Source of the DNA: Psychromonas sp. L1A2
Lineage (GTDB): Bacteria > Pseudomonadota > Gammaproteobacteria > Enterobacterales > Psychromonadaceae
DNA: 64,000 bases
NCBI RefSeq assembly: GCF_009828855.1
Contig: NZ_WUAG01000001.1
Coordinates: 2,046,001-2,110,000 of the forward strand
Direction of reading: 5' to 3'
Every line of letters begins with the position of its first letter. The stretch's first letter is position 1. A program made the translations under genes and the position numbers. Of this stretch, positions 44,158 to 53,789 are shown in pieces. The notes beneath the pieces were generated by a model, which was given only the letters and a program-made list of their open reading frames with translations, was not told where the DNA came from and made no database searches.

Positions 44158-44994
44158 TTAACTTTTCGCGTCAGCTATGACATAACATACTTGATAGCTT
44201 AAGTTATATAAGCCGTCATTATCGATAAAGGGTTGATAACCTTTTTCTAATTGCTTTATTAATTGTCTGCCCATGGTTCTATTTTTTTGACCATCGTGGA
44301 CATGATTTGCACCAATACCTTTTAACGCTTTCATCACTTCAATGACATTAGTATATTTTTTTACATGGGTTTCAGTCGTAATACGGACACGGTTAAAACC
44401 TGATAATTGTAATGCTTCTTGAATTTTTTCTTGAGTTAAAAAGTGATTAATATGTTTATTAGTGTCTACTGTTTTCCAAGCTTGTTGTAACTCTATTAAC
44501 GAACCATTTAACAAAGTCGAAAAACATAACTGTCCTTTCTCATTTAATGCTTTTTTAGTTTGTATTAAACAGTTTGTGAGATGTTCACTCCATTGTAAAA
44601 CTAAGTTAGAAAAAATCAGATCAAATTGTCTAGTCATGAACGGGAGTACATCAATATCTCCTTGTACACATTGACAACGAGTGACTCCTCTTTCGGTTGT
44701 TTGCTTTAACATTTCTGCAGACAAATCAAAACAAGTTAACTGAGCTGCTTTATTTACTTCATTAAATAAAGCTGAAAAATAACCAGTACCGCAACCAAGA
44801 TCTAAGATTGTATTTACTTGTATTATTGGCTCACCTATCAACCCCATTAGATGATGCCCGACCTCTCTTTGTAAATCAGCAAATTGATCATAATGTGCAG
44901 CCGCTTTTGAGAAAGAAGCTTGAACTGCTTTTTTATTAATTTTTTTGTCAATTTGCTTTGGATTAATCCATTTATTACTGATCGAGGTTTGCAT
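44158..44994 (-). CDS. bioC: Malonyl-ACP O-methyltransferase
   Basis: BioC (278 aa) methylates malonyl-ACP to start synthesis of the pimeloyl chain on the fatty-acid machinery. It has the SAM-binding motif ILDLGCGTGYFSALF preceded by the family-typical VQASFSKAAAHYDQFADLQREVG, and DLIFSNLVLQWS as motif IV. It overlaps bioF by 20 nt, indicating coupled translation. The bioH partner that demethylates the product is not within this window. Confidence 0.94.
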   Translation of the reverse strand: MQTSISNKWINPKQIDKKINKKAVQASFSKAAAHYDQFADLQREVGHHLMGLIGEPIIQVNTILDLGCGTGYFSALFNEVNKAAQLTCFDLSAEMLKQTTERGVTRCQCVQGDIDVLPFMTRQFDLIFSNLVLQWSEHLTNCLIQTKKALNEKGQLCFSTLLNGSLIELQQAWKTVDTNKHINHFLTQEKIQEALQLSGFNRVRITTETHVKKYTNVIEVMKALKGIGANHVHDGQKNRTMGRQLIKQLEKGYQPFIDNDGLYNLSYQVCYVIADAKS

Positions 44995-46159
44995 TAATGG
45001 CCTGTTTTATCTGTTTAACTAAATATTCAATATCTTGTTTTTGATGGTTTGCTGTTAATGTCACTCTTAGCCGAGCAGTATTATTAGGCACAGTAGGAGG
45101 ACGAATAGCCGTTGTCCAAATACCTGATTTTTTGAGCGTTTGGCTCACCGTAATAGCAATATCACTTAACCCTATCAAAACTGGTTGAATAGCTGTGTTT
45201 GAAGGCATTAATGGAAGTTCAAACTGCACAGCTAATAACTTAAAATAGGCAATCAATTCAAATAAGTGATCTCGTCGCCATTGTTGTGTTTGTACTAACC
45301 GAGCTGACTCTCCAATACAATAAACCATAGCAGGTGGTAATCCTGTGGTGTAAATATAAGGTTTTGAAAAGTTAGTAATATAATCTATCAACTGACTAGA
45401 GCCTGAAACAAAAGCACCGCCAACACCTAATGCTTTACCAAAGGTCGACATATAAATATCTATATCGTTATTATTAATATTTTGTTCTACCGCGCTGCCT
45501 TTGCCGTCTTTCCCTAAAACACCTAAGCCATGCGCATCATCAATCATTAACCATGCCTGATGAGATTGACATTGTTGTTGTAATGAATGGATTGGAGCAC
45601 AATCACCATCCATACTAAACACGCCCTCTGAAATGATCAGTTTATTGTCGTTCTCAACATTAGCGCTTAAAATAGTCTGTAAATGCTGCATATTGTTATG
45701 TTTAAAACGTTGCATTTTCACAGGGCTATTCGCGCCAGCTTCCAATAAAGATGCATGATTTAACTTGTCTTGAATTAATAAATCATTTTTAGACAGTAAT
45801 AATTTTATTATTGCTTGATTAGCTGAATAACCAGAACTGAACAAAGCGATAGACTCAACACCTAACCATTCTTGTAATTGTTGAGTGACGTCGTGGTGAA
45901 CCTGATTGTATCCAGTGACTAGGTATGAACCACCACTACCAATACCAAATAAATCTGCCCCTTTTTTCCATGCATTAACTAAAGCAGGATCTGATGCTAA
46001 TCCAAGATAATCATTACTTGAAAAATTAAGATATTGCTTTCCATTAACGCCAATATAACGTGATTGTTTACCACTAATAGGAACAGAAGAACGATATAAA
46101 TGTTGTGACTTTCGCTGTTCAAGTTGTTCATTAATAAAAGCGAAAGGTTTAATTGGCAT
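44975..46159 (-). CDS. bioF: 8-amino-7-oxononanoate synthase
   Basis: PLP enzyme of the alpha-oxoamine synthase family that joins pimeloyl-ACP and alanine. Seen: FSSNDYLGLASDP near the start, GSGGSYLVTGYNQVHHD, the cofactor Asp in DDAHGLGVLGKDG and the PLP lysine in STFGKALGVGGAF. The frame begins at 46180, but the ATG at 46159 (MPIKPFAFINEQL) is preferred because AGAGAGA lies 5-7 nt upstream; it gives 394 residues, close to E. coli BioF (384). Third-position order in the operon is bioB-bioF-bioC-bioD. Confidence 0.95.
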   Translation of the reverse strand: MPIKPFAFINEQLEQRKSQHLYRSSVPISGKQSRYIGVNGKQYLNFSSNDYLGLASDPALVNAWKKGADLFGIGSGGSYLVTGYNQVHHDVTQQLQEWLGVESIALFSSGYSANQAIIKLLLSKNDLLIQDKLNHASLLEAGANSPVKMQRFKHNNMQHLQTILSANVENDNKLIISEGVFSMDGDCAPIHSLQQQCQSHQAWLMIDDAHGLGVLGKDGKGSAVEQNINNNDIDIYMSTFGKALGVGGAFVSGSSQLIDYITNFSKPYIYTTGLPPAMVYCIGESARLVQTQQWRRDHLFELIAYFKLLAVQFELPLMPSNTAIQPVLIGLSDIAITVSQTLKKSGIWTTAIRPPTVPNNTARLRVTLTANHQKQDIEYLVKQIKQAINANLDQ

Positions 46160-46209
46160 GTATTCTCTCTTATCTTTCATATCATTTATAATTGTAATAA
46201 GTGAGAAAA

Positions 46210-47337
46210 CTAGAGCTGACTTGTTGCATCGTAAAAGAGTTCGTCTTTTTCTGCATGGCGTACAATCGCTGCATCTACTTTCTTTTCTGTTTCATAAGGC
46301 GAAAAATTAATTTCTTCTTTGTTAATACCTAGTTTATTAAACAAACGCATATCTGAATTTTCATCAGGATTTGCTGTGGTTAATAATTTACAACCGTAAA
46401 AAATAGAATTTGCGCCAGCCATAAAACATAAAGCCTGTGTTTGCTCAGACATATCTTCACGACCAGCTGATAATCGAACATGTGATTTAGGCATTAAAAT
46501 ACGTGCTATAGCGATAGTTTTAATAAATTCGAAGTCATCTAGATCATCTACATTTTCTAAAGGAGTCCCTTTTACCTTAACTAATTTGTTAATAGGCACA
46601 CTTTCAGGTTGCACGGGCATATTCGCTAATTGCACTAATAAACCAGATCGATCTTTCCCTTCTTCACCTAATCCTACAATACCCCCACTACAGACTTTCA
46701 TACCGGCACTGCGAACATTATCTAAAGTATCCAGTCTTTCTTGATACGAACGGGTAGTAATAATTTCACCATAATATTCAGGTGATGTATCTAAATTATG
46801 ATTGTAATAATCTAAACCAGCATTAGATAATTGCTGAGCTTGATGATCATCAAGAGAGCCTAATGTCATGCATGACTCTAACCCTAGTGATTTTACCTCT
46901 TTAATCATTTCAACTAGATAAGGCATATCTCTTTGTTTTGGATTCTTCCAAGCCGCGCCCATACAGAAACGAGTTGAACCAGTTGCTTTGGCATCTTTAG
47001 CTGCTTTAATTACCTTTTCAACTTCCATTAATGTTTCTTTTTCAAGGCCTGTATCATAACGTGCACTTTGTGGACAATATTTACAGTCTTCTGGGCAAGC
47101 ACCGGTTTTTATAGATAACAATGTGCTGACTTGTACTTGATTATTAGGAAAATTCGCACGATGTACCGTTTGTGCTTGAAACATTAGATCCATAAACGGT
47201 AACGCAAATAAGGCATTCACCTCTGTCACCGTCCAATCACGTCTAACTTGCGAGTTATTAACTATGCTCTCAGGCATAGTACTTGCCATTACATTTGACG
47301 TAGTGCTTGTTGTTGTCTTTTGCATCGTATTTAACAT
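46210..47337 (-). CDS. bioB: Biotin synthase
   Basis: Radical-SAM enzyme inserting sulfur into dethiobiotin. The [4Fe-4S]-binding cysteines are Cys81, Cys85 and Cys88 in [35 protein letters not shown] and RLSAGRE are further family motifs. The 375-residue protein is about 30 residues longer than E. coli BioB at a Ser/Thr-rich N-terminus (residues 1-30), so the annotated start may be too early; an internal ATG at codon 17 or 21 is possible. It is the first gene of bioBFCD, divergent from bioA. Confidence 0.96.
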   Translation of the reverse strand: MLNTMQKTTTSTTSNVMASTMPESIVNNSQVRRDWTVTEVNALFALPFMDLMFQAQTVHRANFPNNQVQVSTLLSIKTGACPEDCKYCPQSARYDTGLEKETLMEVEKVIKAAKDAKATGSTRFCMGAAWKNPKQRDMPYLVEMIKEVKSLGLESCMTLGSLDDHQAQQLSNAGLDYYNHNLDTSPEYYGEIITTRSYQERLDTLDNVRSAGMKVCSGGIVGLGEEGKDRSGLLVQLANMPVQPESVPINKLVKVKGTPLENVDDLDDFEFIKTIAIARILMPKSHVRLSAGREDMSEQTQALCFMAGANSIFYGCKLLTTANPDENSDMRLFNKLGINKEEINFSPYETEKKVDAAIVRHAEKDELFYDATSQL

Positions 47338-47367
47338 TATCTAATAACCTAGCTTGAAAAGTATTTG

Positions 47368-47410
47368 GTTAGTTTAATGTTGAAAGATACACTGTCAACT
47401 TAAAACAACC
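47368..47410. promoter_or_regulatory. Candidate BirA operator in the bioB/bioA divergent spacer
   Basis: The 98-bp spacer has an imperfect dyad: TTTAATGTTGA (47373-47383) against TCAACTTAAA (47395-47404), framed by GGTT and AACC. Position and size fit a shared bio operator bound by BirA-biotinyl-AMP. The sequence matches the published TTGTAAACC-type half-site only loosely. Confidence 0.4.
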
Positions 47411-47435
47411 AATTAACTTTACATGCGATTATAAA

Positions 47436-48734
47436 ATGAACAATAAAAGTATATTAAGTACTAAAATCGATTTGTCCTACGATAAGCAACACATTTGGCA
47501 CCCTTATACATCAATGACGGCACCTATTCCTTGTTATCCTGTGGAAAGCGCTGATGGATGCCTAATATCTTTACAATCTGGTGAAACATTAATAGATGGT
47601 ATGTCATCTTGGTGGGCTTGTTTATTTGGTTATAATGTAAAAGAACTTAATGAAGCAGCAACTGATCAGTTATCTAAAATGTCACATATTATGTTCGGAG
47701 GGTTAACACATCAACCTGCAGTCGACCTTGCTAAAACATTAGTAGAAATAACACCGAGAGGATTAGATAAAGTCTTCTTTAGTGACTCGGGAAGTGTCGC
47801 TGTAGAAGTAGCAATGAAGATGGCGCTTCAATATTGGCAATCTTTAGGTAAATCAAAAACAAAATTTATAGCCCTAAAGAAAGGTTATCACGGTGATACT
47901 TTTGCTGCTATGAGTGTCACTGATCCAGAAGGGTCAATGCATGAGCTTTACCAAGATTTTGTTGCCAAAAATTTTTTTACTGAACAACCTAACATAACAT
48001 TTGATCAACCTTGGCATGACAATGCAATGGACGATTTAACACAACTATTAAGACAACATCATACCCAAATAGCCGCATTAATATTAGAGCCAATTGTTCA
48101 AGGTGCAGGGGGAATGTATTTTTATCACCCTCGTTATCTAAAAGCAGCTCGCAAATTATGTGATGAATACGGAGTGTTATTGATCGCCGATGAAATAGCC
48201 ACAGGATTTGGAAGAACGGGTAAATTATTTGCCTGTGAACACGCCAATATTAGCCCAGATATTTTATGTTTAGGTAAGGCAATAACCGGTGGTTATATGA
48301 GTTTTGCAGCAACACTCGCCACAACACATGTAGCAACAACCATTAGTGAAGGCAAAGCAGGTGTTTTTATGCACGGCCCTACTTTCATGGGTAATGCGCT
48401 GGCTTGTGCAGTCGCAAATGCGAATTTAAAAATGTTGTTAACAATAAATTGGCAACAATTAGTCTCTACCCTATCAGATCAATTGCAGAACCAACTTAGT
48501 CGCTGCAAAACATTGCCTAGTGTAAGTTCAGTCAGAGTGTTAGGTGCGATTGGCGTTATTGAATTAAATCAAGCCGTGAATATGGTGGAGATACAAAAAC
48601 AGTTTGTAGACTTAGGGGTATGGATCCGCCCTTTCGGTAAGTTAATATATTTGATGCCACCTTACATTGCATCAGAACAACAAATAAATAAATTATGTGA
48701 TGCCATTTTCCAAGTGTGCAAAACGATGGACTAA
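47436..48734 (+). CDS. bioA: Adenosylmethionine-8-amino-7-oxononanoate aminotransferase
   Basis: Class III PLP aminotransferase (432 aa) that uses SAM as amino donor to make 7,8-diaminopelargonate. Seen: HIWHPYTSM near the start (substrate pocket), SWWACLFGY, DSGSVAVEVAMKMALQYW, YHGDTFAAMSVTDPEGSMH, the PLP-binding DEIATGFGRTG and the Schiff-base lysine in LCLGKAITGGY. It is divergent from bioBFCD and presumably shares its operator, as in E. coli. Confidence 0.96.
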   Translation: MNNKSILSTKIDLSYDKQHIWHPYTSMTAPIPCYPVESADGCLISLQSGETLIDGMSSWWACLFGYNVKELNEAATDQLSKMSHIMFGGLTHQPAVDLAKTLVEITPRGLDKVFFSDSGSVAVEVAMKMALQYWQSLGKSKTKFIALKKGYHGDTFAAMSVTDPEGSMHELYQDFVAKNFFTEQPNITFDQPWHDNAMDDLTQLLRQHHTQIAALILEPIVQGAGGMYFYHPRYLKAARKLCDEYGVLLIADEIATGFGRTGKLFACEHANISPDILCLGKAITGGYMSFAATLATTHVATTISEGKAGVFMHGPTFMGNALACAVANANLKMLLTINWQQLVSTLSDQLQNQLSRCKTLPSVSSVRVLGAIGVIELNQAVNMVEIQKQFVDLGVWIRPFGKLIYLMPPYIASEQQINKLCDAIFQVCKTMD

Positions 48735-48965
48735 CCACTCCAATCCTATATTTTAAGTGACGTTTGAATCGTAAAATACAGTGGTAAAATCAGTGTTACC
48801 CACTACACCGGCGAAAGCTTAAGATTATATGCGCGATTAAAGGTCAATAGTGCCATTAATATAGAGTGAGAGGCTTGTATCTAAATCTGGCCGAGGTAAT
48901 ATATGCAGCTATCAATATTTTTAGTATAAAACAGTTAAGACTGTGATTATGGAGCACTATTTAAG

Positions 48966-50366
48966 ATGTCAAAAACACTCATTGTTGATATTTTCAACAG
49001 CAAATTTGCATTAGGCAGCCAAGTAACAGTAAAAGGTTGGATCCGCACTCGACGTGATTCAAAAGCTGGCATCTCTTTTCTAAATATTTATGACGGTTCA
49101 TGCTTCGATCCTATTCAAGCTGTTGTCCCTTCAGAATTAGAAAATTATACTGCTGATGTATTAAATTTATCAGCGGGCTGTAGCGTTGCCGTTACTGGTG
49201 AATTAGTTGAAAGCCCAGGAAAAGGCCAACAGTTTGAGCTACAAGCAACATCAGTAGTAGTGCATGGTTTTGTACAAGACCCAGATACTTACCCAATGTC
49301 AGCTAAGCGACATAGTATTGAATACATGCGTGAACATGCTCATCTTCGTCCTCGTACTAACATGTTTGGTGCAGTAACACGTGTCCGTAACTGTTTATCA
49401 CATGCTATTCATAACTTCTTTTATGAGCGTGGATTTAACTGGATCAGCACACCTATCATTACAGGTAGTGACTGTGAAGGTGCTGGTGAAATGTTCCAAG
49501 TTAGTACATTAGATATGGAAAACTTGCCGCTCAACGCTGAAGGTAAAGTGGATTACAAAAAAGACTTCTTCGGTAAAGAAACATTCTTAACGGTTTCTGG
49601 ACAATTAAATGCTGAAACGTATGCTTGTGCATTAAGTAATGTTTACACATTTGGTCCTACATTCCGTGCAGAAAATTCAAATACAACACGTCACTTAGCT
49701 GAATTCTGGATGGTTGAACCTGAAATTGCTTTTGCTGATTTGTCTGATGCAGCGCAACTAGCAGAAGATATGCTGAAATATGTATTTAACGCCGTATTAA
49801 CAGAACGTGCTGACGACATGGCCTTCTTTGCAGAACGTGTCGATAAAGAAGCAATTACACGATTACAAAACATGGTTAACTCTGAGTTTGTCCGCATGGA
49901 TTACACTGATGCCATTGATATTCTACAAAAATGTGACAAAACATTTGAATACCCTGTTGAATGGGGCGTAGATTTACAGTCTGAGCATGAACGTTACCTA
50001 GCTGAAGAACATGTTGGCGCACCCATTATCCTACAAAACTACCCTAAAGATATTAAAGCTTTCTACATGAAACTAAATGCAGATGGTAAAACAGTAGCGG
50101 CAATGGATGTATTAGCGCCAGGTATCGGTGAAATCATCGGTGGTAGTCAACGTGAAGAAGACTTAGTCGCATTAGATAAACGTCTTGAAGAAATGGGCTT
50201 AGATAAAGAAGATTACAGCTGGTACCGTGATTTACGTAAATACGGAACCGTACCTCATGCTGGGTTTGGCCTTGGTTTTGAGCGTCTGGTTTCTTACGTA
50301 ACAGGTGTACAAAACATCCGTGACGTAATTGCATTCCCTCGTGCACCAGGTACGGCTGAATTCTAA
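48966..50366 (+). CDS. asnS: Asparaginyl-tRNA synthetase
   Basis: Class IIb aminoacyl-tRNA synthetase of 466 residues, the same length as E. coli AsnS. The N-terminal OB-fold anticodon-binding domain (about 15-100) begins [24 protein letters not shown]. The catalytic domain shows the class II motifs: motif 2 [21 protein letters not shown] and motif 3 [33 protein letters not shown] precedes the start by about 14 nt. A strong terminator lies about 100 bp downstream. Confidence 0.97.
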   Translation: MSKTLIVDIFNSKFALGSQVTVKGWIRTRRDSKAGISFLNIYDGSCFDPIQAVVPSELENYTADVLNLSAGCSVAVTGELVESPGKGQQFELQATSVVVHGFVQDPDTYPMSAKRHSIEYMREHAHLRPRTNMFGAVTRVRNCLSHAIHNFFYERGFNWISTPIITGSDCEGAGEMFQVSTLDMENLPLNAEGKVDYKKDFFGKETFLTVSGQLNAETYACALSNVYTFGPTFRAENSNTTRHLAEFWMVEPEIAFADLSDAAQLAEDMLKYVFNAVLTERADDMAFFAERVDKEAITRLQNMVNSEFVRMDYTDAIDILQKCDKTFEYPVEWGVDLQSEHERYLAEEHVGAPIILQNYPKDIKAFYMKLNADGKTVAAMDVLAPGIGEIIGGSQREEDLVALDKRLEEMGLDKEDYSWYRDLRKYGTVPHAGFGLGFERLVSYVTGVQNIRDVIAFPRAPGTAEF

Positions 50367-50461
50367 AAATTGCAGATTAAAGATGGCTTATTGATTTGTT
50401 CATGAAATTATTAGCTTGATGCTCGATTATTAAACAGCTTATATTTTTAAATTTAGCAATC

Positions 50462-50490
50462 AAAAAAACCAGCTTCACGCTGGTTTTTTT
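50462..50490 (+). terminator. Terminator of asnS
   Basis: AAAAAACCAGC / GCTGGTTTTTT with a 5-nt loop; the T-run continues to seven. Confidence 0.9.
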
Positions 50491-50524
50491 ATGTTTCTTT
50501 TTTACTATAGTTTTTAATGTTTTA

Positions 50525-50744
50525 TACCGATTACATTAAATATGTTATCTAAATTTTGCGCTGGAAAAACAGTTCAATTCAAGGCGTAAATTAAGCCTTT
50601 CGAAGATTAACTTCGTTAATCGTCTATCGGAGAATTATCCAAAAGAGGTTAATGCTTTAATGGCTGTTCCCTTTACAAAATTTACAAGGAAGAAGTGGGC
50701 TGTTTTAACAAGTAAAATAGAGAAGCTATTTATTGTGATTAGTA
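50525..50744 (+). mobile_element. MITE family 1, long (220-bp) copy with TTA duplication
   Basis: Runs from TACCGATTACATTAAATATG to GTGATTAGTA with exact TTA duplications at 50522-50524 and 50745-50747. It has the same length and internal order as 41696-41915, including GATTAAC TTC GTTAATC. Confidence 0.93.
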
Positions 50745-50763
50745 TTACACCGACAATTGATTA

Positions 50764-50922
50764 TACCAATGGAATTAAATAAGTGATCGGAGATTGCGCA
50801 GGAAAAATTAACACTTATAAGGCATGAGTTGTAGGAGATAGTTGTTCTCACTTCAAAACTCACAACGCAGTTAGGGGTAATTTTAACCAGCAAGAATGTT
50901 CACCTTATTAATTCTTTTGGTA
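50764..50922 (+). mobile_element. MITE family 2, 159-bp copy with TTA duplication
   Basis: Runs from TACCAATGGAATTAAATAAG to ATTAATTCTTTTGGTA with exact TTA duplications at 50761-50763 and 50923-50925. About six mismatches separate it from the inverted copy at 20599-20757. It sits 19 bp from the neighbouring family 1 element. Confidence 0.93.
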
Positions 50923-50939
50923 TTAAATGACAGATACAA

Positions 50940-50965
50940 AAAAGCACAGCCTGAGCTGTGCTTTT
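50940..50965 (-). terminator. Terminator of purF
   Basis: AAAAGCACAGC / GCTGTGCTTTT, 11-bp stem and 4-nt loop, followed on the minus strand by further T residues. Confidence 0.9.
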
Positions 50966-50984
50966 CATAAAATAAAAGACTAAA

Positions 50985-52499
50985 TTAAGATTCGTTATAC
51001 ATCTCTAAATTAGCAATTTCTTCTTTTTGAGTTTGTACTTTTTTAGCATCTTCGCTACGTAAACTTGCTAAATAATCAAAGTATTCTTTGTTAATACCTG
51101 GCGTGACGTATTTACCGTCGAAAACCGAACATTCAAATTCTTTGATTGCAGGATTTTGTTTACCAACTGCATCTTTTAAATCTTGTAAGTCTTGGAAGAT
51201 TAATTTATCTGTACCGATACAATCACTGATTTGTTCAGCGTTGCGACCATGTGCAATCAACTCTTCCGGTGTAGGCATATCAATACCATACACATTTGGA
51301 TAACGAACTTCAGGTGCCGCTGATGCTAAATAAACTTTCTTAGCGCCTGCTTCTCTTACCATTTCAATAATCTGTTCCGATGTTGTACCACGAACAATTG
51401 AATCATCTACTAACAGTACATTTTTACCTTTAAATTCAGCTGAGATAGGGTTCAATTTACGACGTACTGATTTACGACGTTGAGTTTGCCCTGGCATGAT
51501 AAAAGTACGACCGATGTAACGATTTTTTACAAAACCTTGACGATAAGGAAGGCCTAATTCAACAGAAATTTCTAATGCAATATCATTTGACGTTTCTGGA
51601 ATAGGGATAACCGCATCAATTTCTAAATCTGACCATTCACGTTTAATTTTAGCACCTAATTTACGGCCCATTTCTAATCGTGCTTCATATACCGAAATAC
51701 CATTTAATGTTGAATCAGGACGAGCAAAGTAAACGTACTCGAAGATACAAGGCGTTAATGATGTTTTTTCAGCACATTGTTGAGTAAATAATTTTCTGTT
51801 TTCTGTAATGTATACCGCTTCACCCGGTTCAACATCACGTAGAAATCTAAAACCAATAGTATCAAGTCCAACACTTTCAGAGGCAACGATATACTCTATA
51901 TCACCCTCATCAGTTTGGCGAGACCCAAGCACTAAAGGTCGAATACCATCTGGATCACGAAAAGCAATTAAACCATGATCAATAATCAATGCAGTTACTG
52001 CGTAAGCGCCGCTAATTTGTTTATGCACTTCAGAGATAGCATTAAAAATATCGTCTGGTGATAAGTGATCCATTTTTGTTTTATCTAATTCAGCAGCCAA
52101 TGTATTTAATAACAACTCAGAGTCTGAAGTAGTATTAATATGGCGACGAGATTTAATTAATGCGGCACGTAGGTCTTTTGCATTAGTTAAGTTACCGTTA
52201 TGCGCTAATGAGATACCCCAAGGTGAATTAACATAGAATGGTTGAGCTTCAGCAGCACTAGAGCTACCTGCAGTAGGATAACGAACATGGCCAATACCAC
52301 TGTTACCTTTTAAACGTTGCATGTGTTTAGTTTCAAAAACATCTTTTACTAAACCGTTTGCTTTACGTTGTTTAAAGTTACCATTGTAAGTTGTCACAAT
52401 ACCAGCAGCGTCTTGCCCACGGTGTTGCAACACGGTCAACGCATCATAAATACTTTGATTGACAGGAGTTGAACCAACTATACCTACTATTCCACACAT
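50985..52499 (-). CDS. purF: Amidophosphoribosyltransferase
   Basis: First enzyme of purine synthesis, making phosphoribosylamine from PRPP and glutamine. The 504-residue protein has the Ntn-type nucleophile Cys2 ([10 protein letters not shown], no propeptide), the glutaminase motifs [14 protein letters not shown] and [10 protein letters not shown], and the PRPP-binding loop [17 protein letters not shown]. It lies downstream of cvpA, as in E. coli, but a hairpin terminator (52534-52560) separates the two, so purF may have its own promoter or be attenuated. Confidence 0.97.
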   Translation of the reverse strand: MCGIVGIVGSTPVNQSIYDALTVLQHRGQDAAGIVTTYNGNFKQRKANGLVKDVFETKHMQRLKGNSGIGHVRYPTAGSSSAAEAQPFYVNSPWGISLAHNGNLTNAKDLRAALIKSRRHINTTSDSELLLNTLAAELDKTKMDHLSPDDIFNAISEVHKQISGAYAVTALIIDHGLIAFRDPDGIRPLVLGSRQTDEGDIEYIVASESVGLDTIGFRFLRDVEPGEAVYITENRKLFTQQCAEKTSLTPCIFEYVYFARPDSTLNGISVYEARLEMGRKLGAKIKREWSDLEIDAVIPIPETSNDIALEISVELGLPYRQGFVKNRYIGRTFIMPGQTQRRKSVRRKLNPISAEFKGKNVLLVDDSIVRGTTSEQIIEMVREAGAKKVYLASAAPEVRYPNVYGIDMPTPEELIAHGRNAEQISDCIGTDKLIFQDLQDLKDAVGKQNPAIKEFECSVFDGKYVTPGINKEYFDYLASLRSEDAKKVQTQKEEIANLEMYNES

Positions 52500-52533
52500 A
52501 AATTAAAGCCTTTCTATTTTTAAGAGAGTTCAC

Positions 52534-52560
52534 AAAAAAGCACAAACCAATGTGCTTTTT
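52534..52560 (-). terminator. Hairpin terminator/attenuator between cvpA and purF
   Basis: AAAAAGCACA / TGTGCTTTTT with a short loop; the minus strand continues with T residues. It lies between the stop of cvpA and the start of purF. Confidence 0.75.
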
Positions 52561-52590
52561 AATTGAGGACTAATTTTTGCTAATCAACGA

Positions 52591-53094
52591 TTAAATTTTG
52601 GTTGATTGTATATTTTTTAGAAAGCTTGATGAGCTTTCTAAATGTTCGAAAAACCATGTAATAACAATAGCAAAGTGAGGAGGTAATTGAGCCTCTTTCC
52701 ACCATAGCGTTTCTTCGAATGAGGTTATGTAGTCAGCGAAAAACAATAATGCACTAACAATCAAAATACCACGTATTGCACCAAAGATAACACCAAGTAA
52801 CCTATCGGTACCTGATAAACCTGTGACTGCAACAAGACGGTTAATAATGTAATTGACGAGAGCGCCAATCAATAATGTAGCGATGAAGAGAATCGCAATA
52901 GCGGCACTATTACGTATTTTAATATCTTCAATACCGGTGATGAATTGAGCCATTTCGGGATAAAAATTGCTGGCGACAAAAAATGCAGCAAACCAAGTGA
53001 CGAGAGAGACAGCTTCTTTTGTGAAGCCGCGAATCAAACTAATTAATGATGATAAACCAATTACACCGAGTATGGCGAAATCAAACCAATTCAT
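52591..53094 (-). CDS. cvpA: CvpA family membrane protein
   Basis: A 167-residue inner-membrane protein with four helices, matching CvpA (colicin V production protein, 162 aa in E. coli). The start MNWFDFAILGVIGLSSLISLIRGFTKEAVSLVTW is typical, as is GTDRLLGVIFGAIRGILIV. CvpA is linked to colicin V secretion and envelope stress resistance; its molecular activity is not settled. It is placed between dedD and purF, conserved in gammaproteobacteria. Confidence 0.94.
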   Translation of the reverse strand: MNWFDFAILGVIGLSSLISLIRGFTKEAVSLVTWFAAFFVASNFYPEMAQFITGIEDIKIRNSAAIAILFIATLLIGALVNYIINRLVAVTGLSGTDRLLGVIFGAIRGILIVSALLFFADYITSFEETLWWKEAQLPPHFAIVITWFFEHLESSSSFLKNIQSTKI

Positions 53095-53167
53095 ACTATC
53101 CCTAAATATTGTAGTGAGTCTTTGACGCGCGCATTCTATCAGAGAATGTTTTAAAAGGCTTCAAAAA

Positions 53168-53776
53168 CTAAGGTGCAATTGGATTAAATGGAACTAACTT
53201 GCCATTTAAACTCGTTAAACTTTTTAATCTTGGTAGCTTTTCTTCTAACTTTTGTTTTGAAACGTCTGGACCAACAAACACACGAGTTAACTGTCCATCA
53301 ATGACTTCTTTAGGGACGGTATGAGCTTGGAAGCCAGCTTTGCTCAGTTTTTTAAGCAATGTGTTAATATTTGCTTTATTTTGAAAAGCCCCCAATTGAA
53401 TAGTCCAAGCAGGATCATCAAAGACAGGCGCTTTAACCACCACTGGTTTAGGAGTTGGCGTTTCAACCACAGGTACTTTTTTATCTTCAATAACAACCGT
53501 TGGAGCCACTTCTTCAACTTGCCAATCAGAAGTATTTACTGTGTCAATTTGTTGTTGATCAGTCGGTTCATTTTCAATAACGAGTTGTTCGTCATTAACG
53601 GCAGTTGTTTCAGGGAAAGTTTTAGAATGTTCTTTTAATTCAGGTTTAATAGGTGTTGCAACAAATTCTTGTTGATAGGTTGTTTTTTTCCCGTCAATTA
53701 ATGAGGGTAAAAAGATAACAACAAGTGCAACTAAAATGATGACGCCTACCAAACGGTTTTTAAACTGAGATTCCAC
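53168..53776 (-). CDS. dedD: SPOR-domain cell division protein DedD
   Basis: DedD (202 aa) is a bitopic membrane protein recruited to the septum by binding denuded peptidoglycan. It has a short cytoplasmic start (MESQFKNRLVG), one helix (VIILVALVVIFLPSLI), a Pro/Val/Glu-rich periplasmic linker (about 35-125) and a C-terminal SPOR domain (about 125-200; WTIQLGAFQNKANINTLLKKL ... TRVFVGPDVSKQKLEE). The first 30 residues match E. coli DedD (NRLVG.I.LVAL.V..LP.L.DG). It lies 13 bp after folC. Confidence 0.93.
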   Translation of the reverse strand: MESQFKNRLVGVIILVALVVIFLPSLIDGKKTTYQQEFVATPIKPELKEHSKTFPETTAVNDEQLVIENEPTDQQQIDTVNTSDWQVEEVAPTVVIEDKKVPVVETPTPKPVVVKAPVFDDPAWTIQLGAFQNKANINTLLKKLSKAGFQAHTVPKEVIDGQLTRVFVGPDVSKQKLEEKLPRLKSLTSLNGKLVPFNPIAP

Positions 53777-53789
53777 GCTCTATACCTTG

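Larger units (their letters stand above)
50367..50984. other. Intergenic region with two tandem MITEs and two terminators
   Basis: Between convergent asnS and purF. It holds the asnS terminator (50462-50490), a family 1 MITE (50525-50744), a family 2 MITE (50764-50922) and the purF terminator (50940-50965). Confidence 0.8.

Noticed and set aside
47338-47435. Consensus BirA operator
   Set aside because: No perfect TTGTAAACC / GGTTTACAA pair exists; only an imperfect dyad, listed with low confidence.
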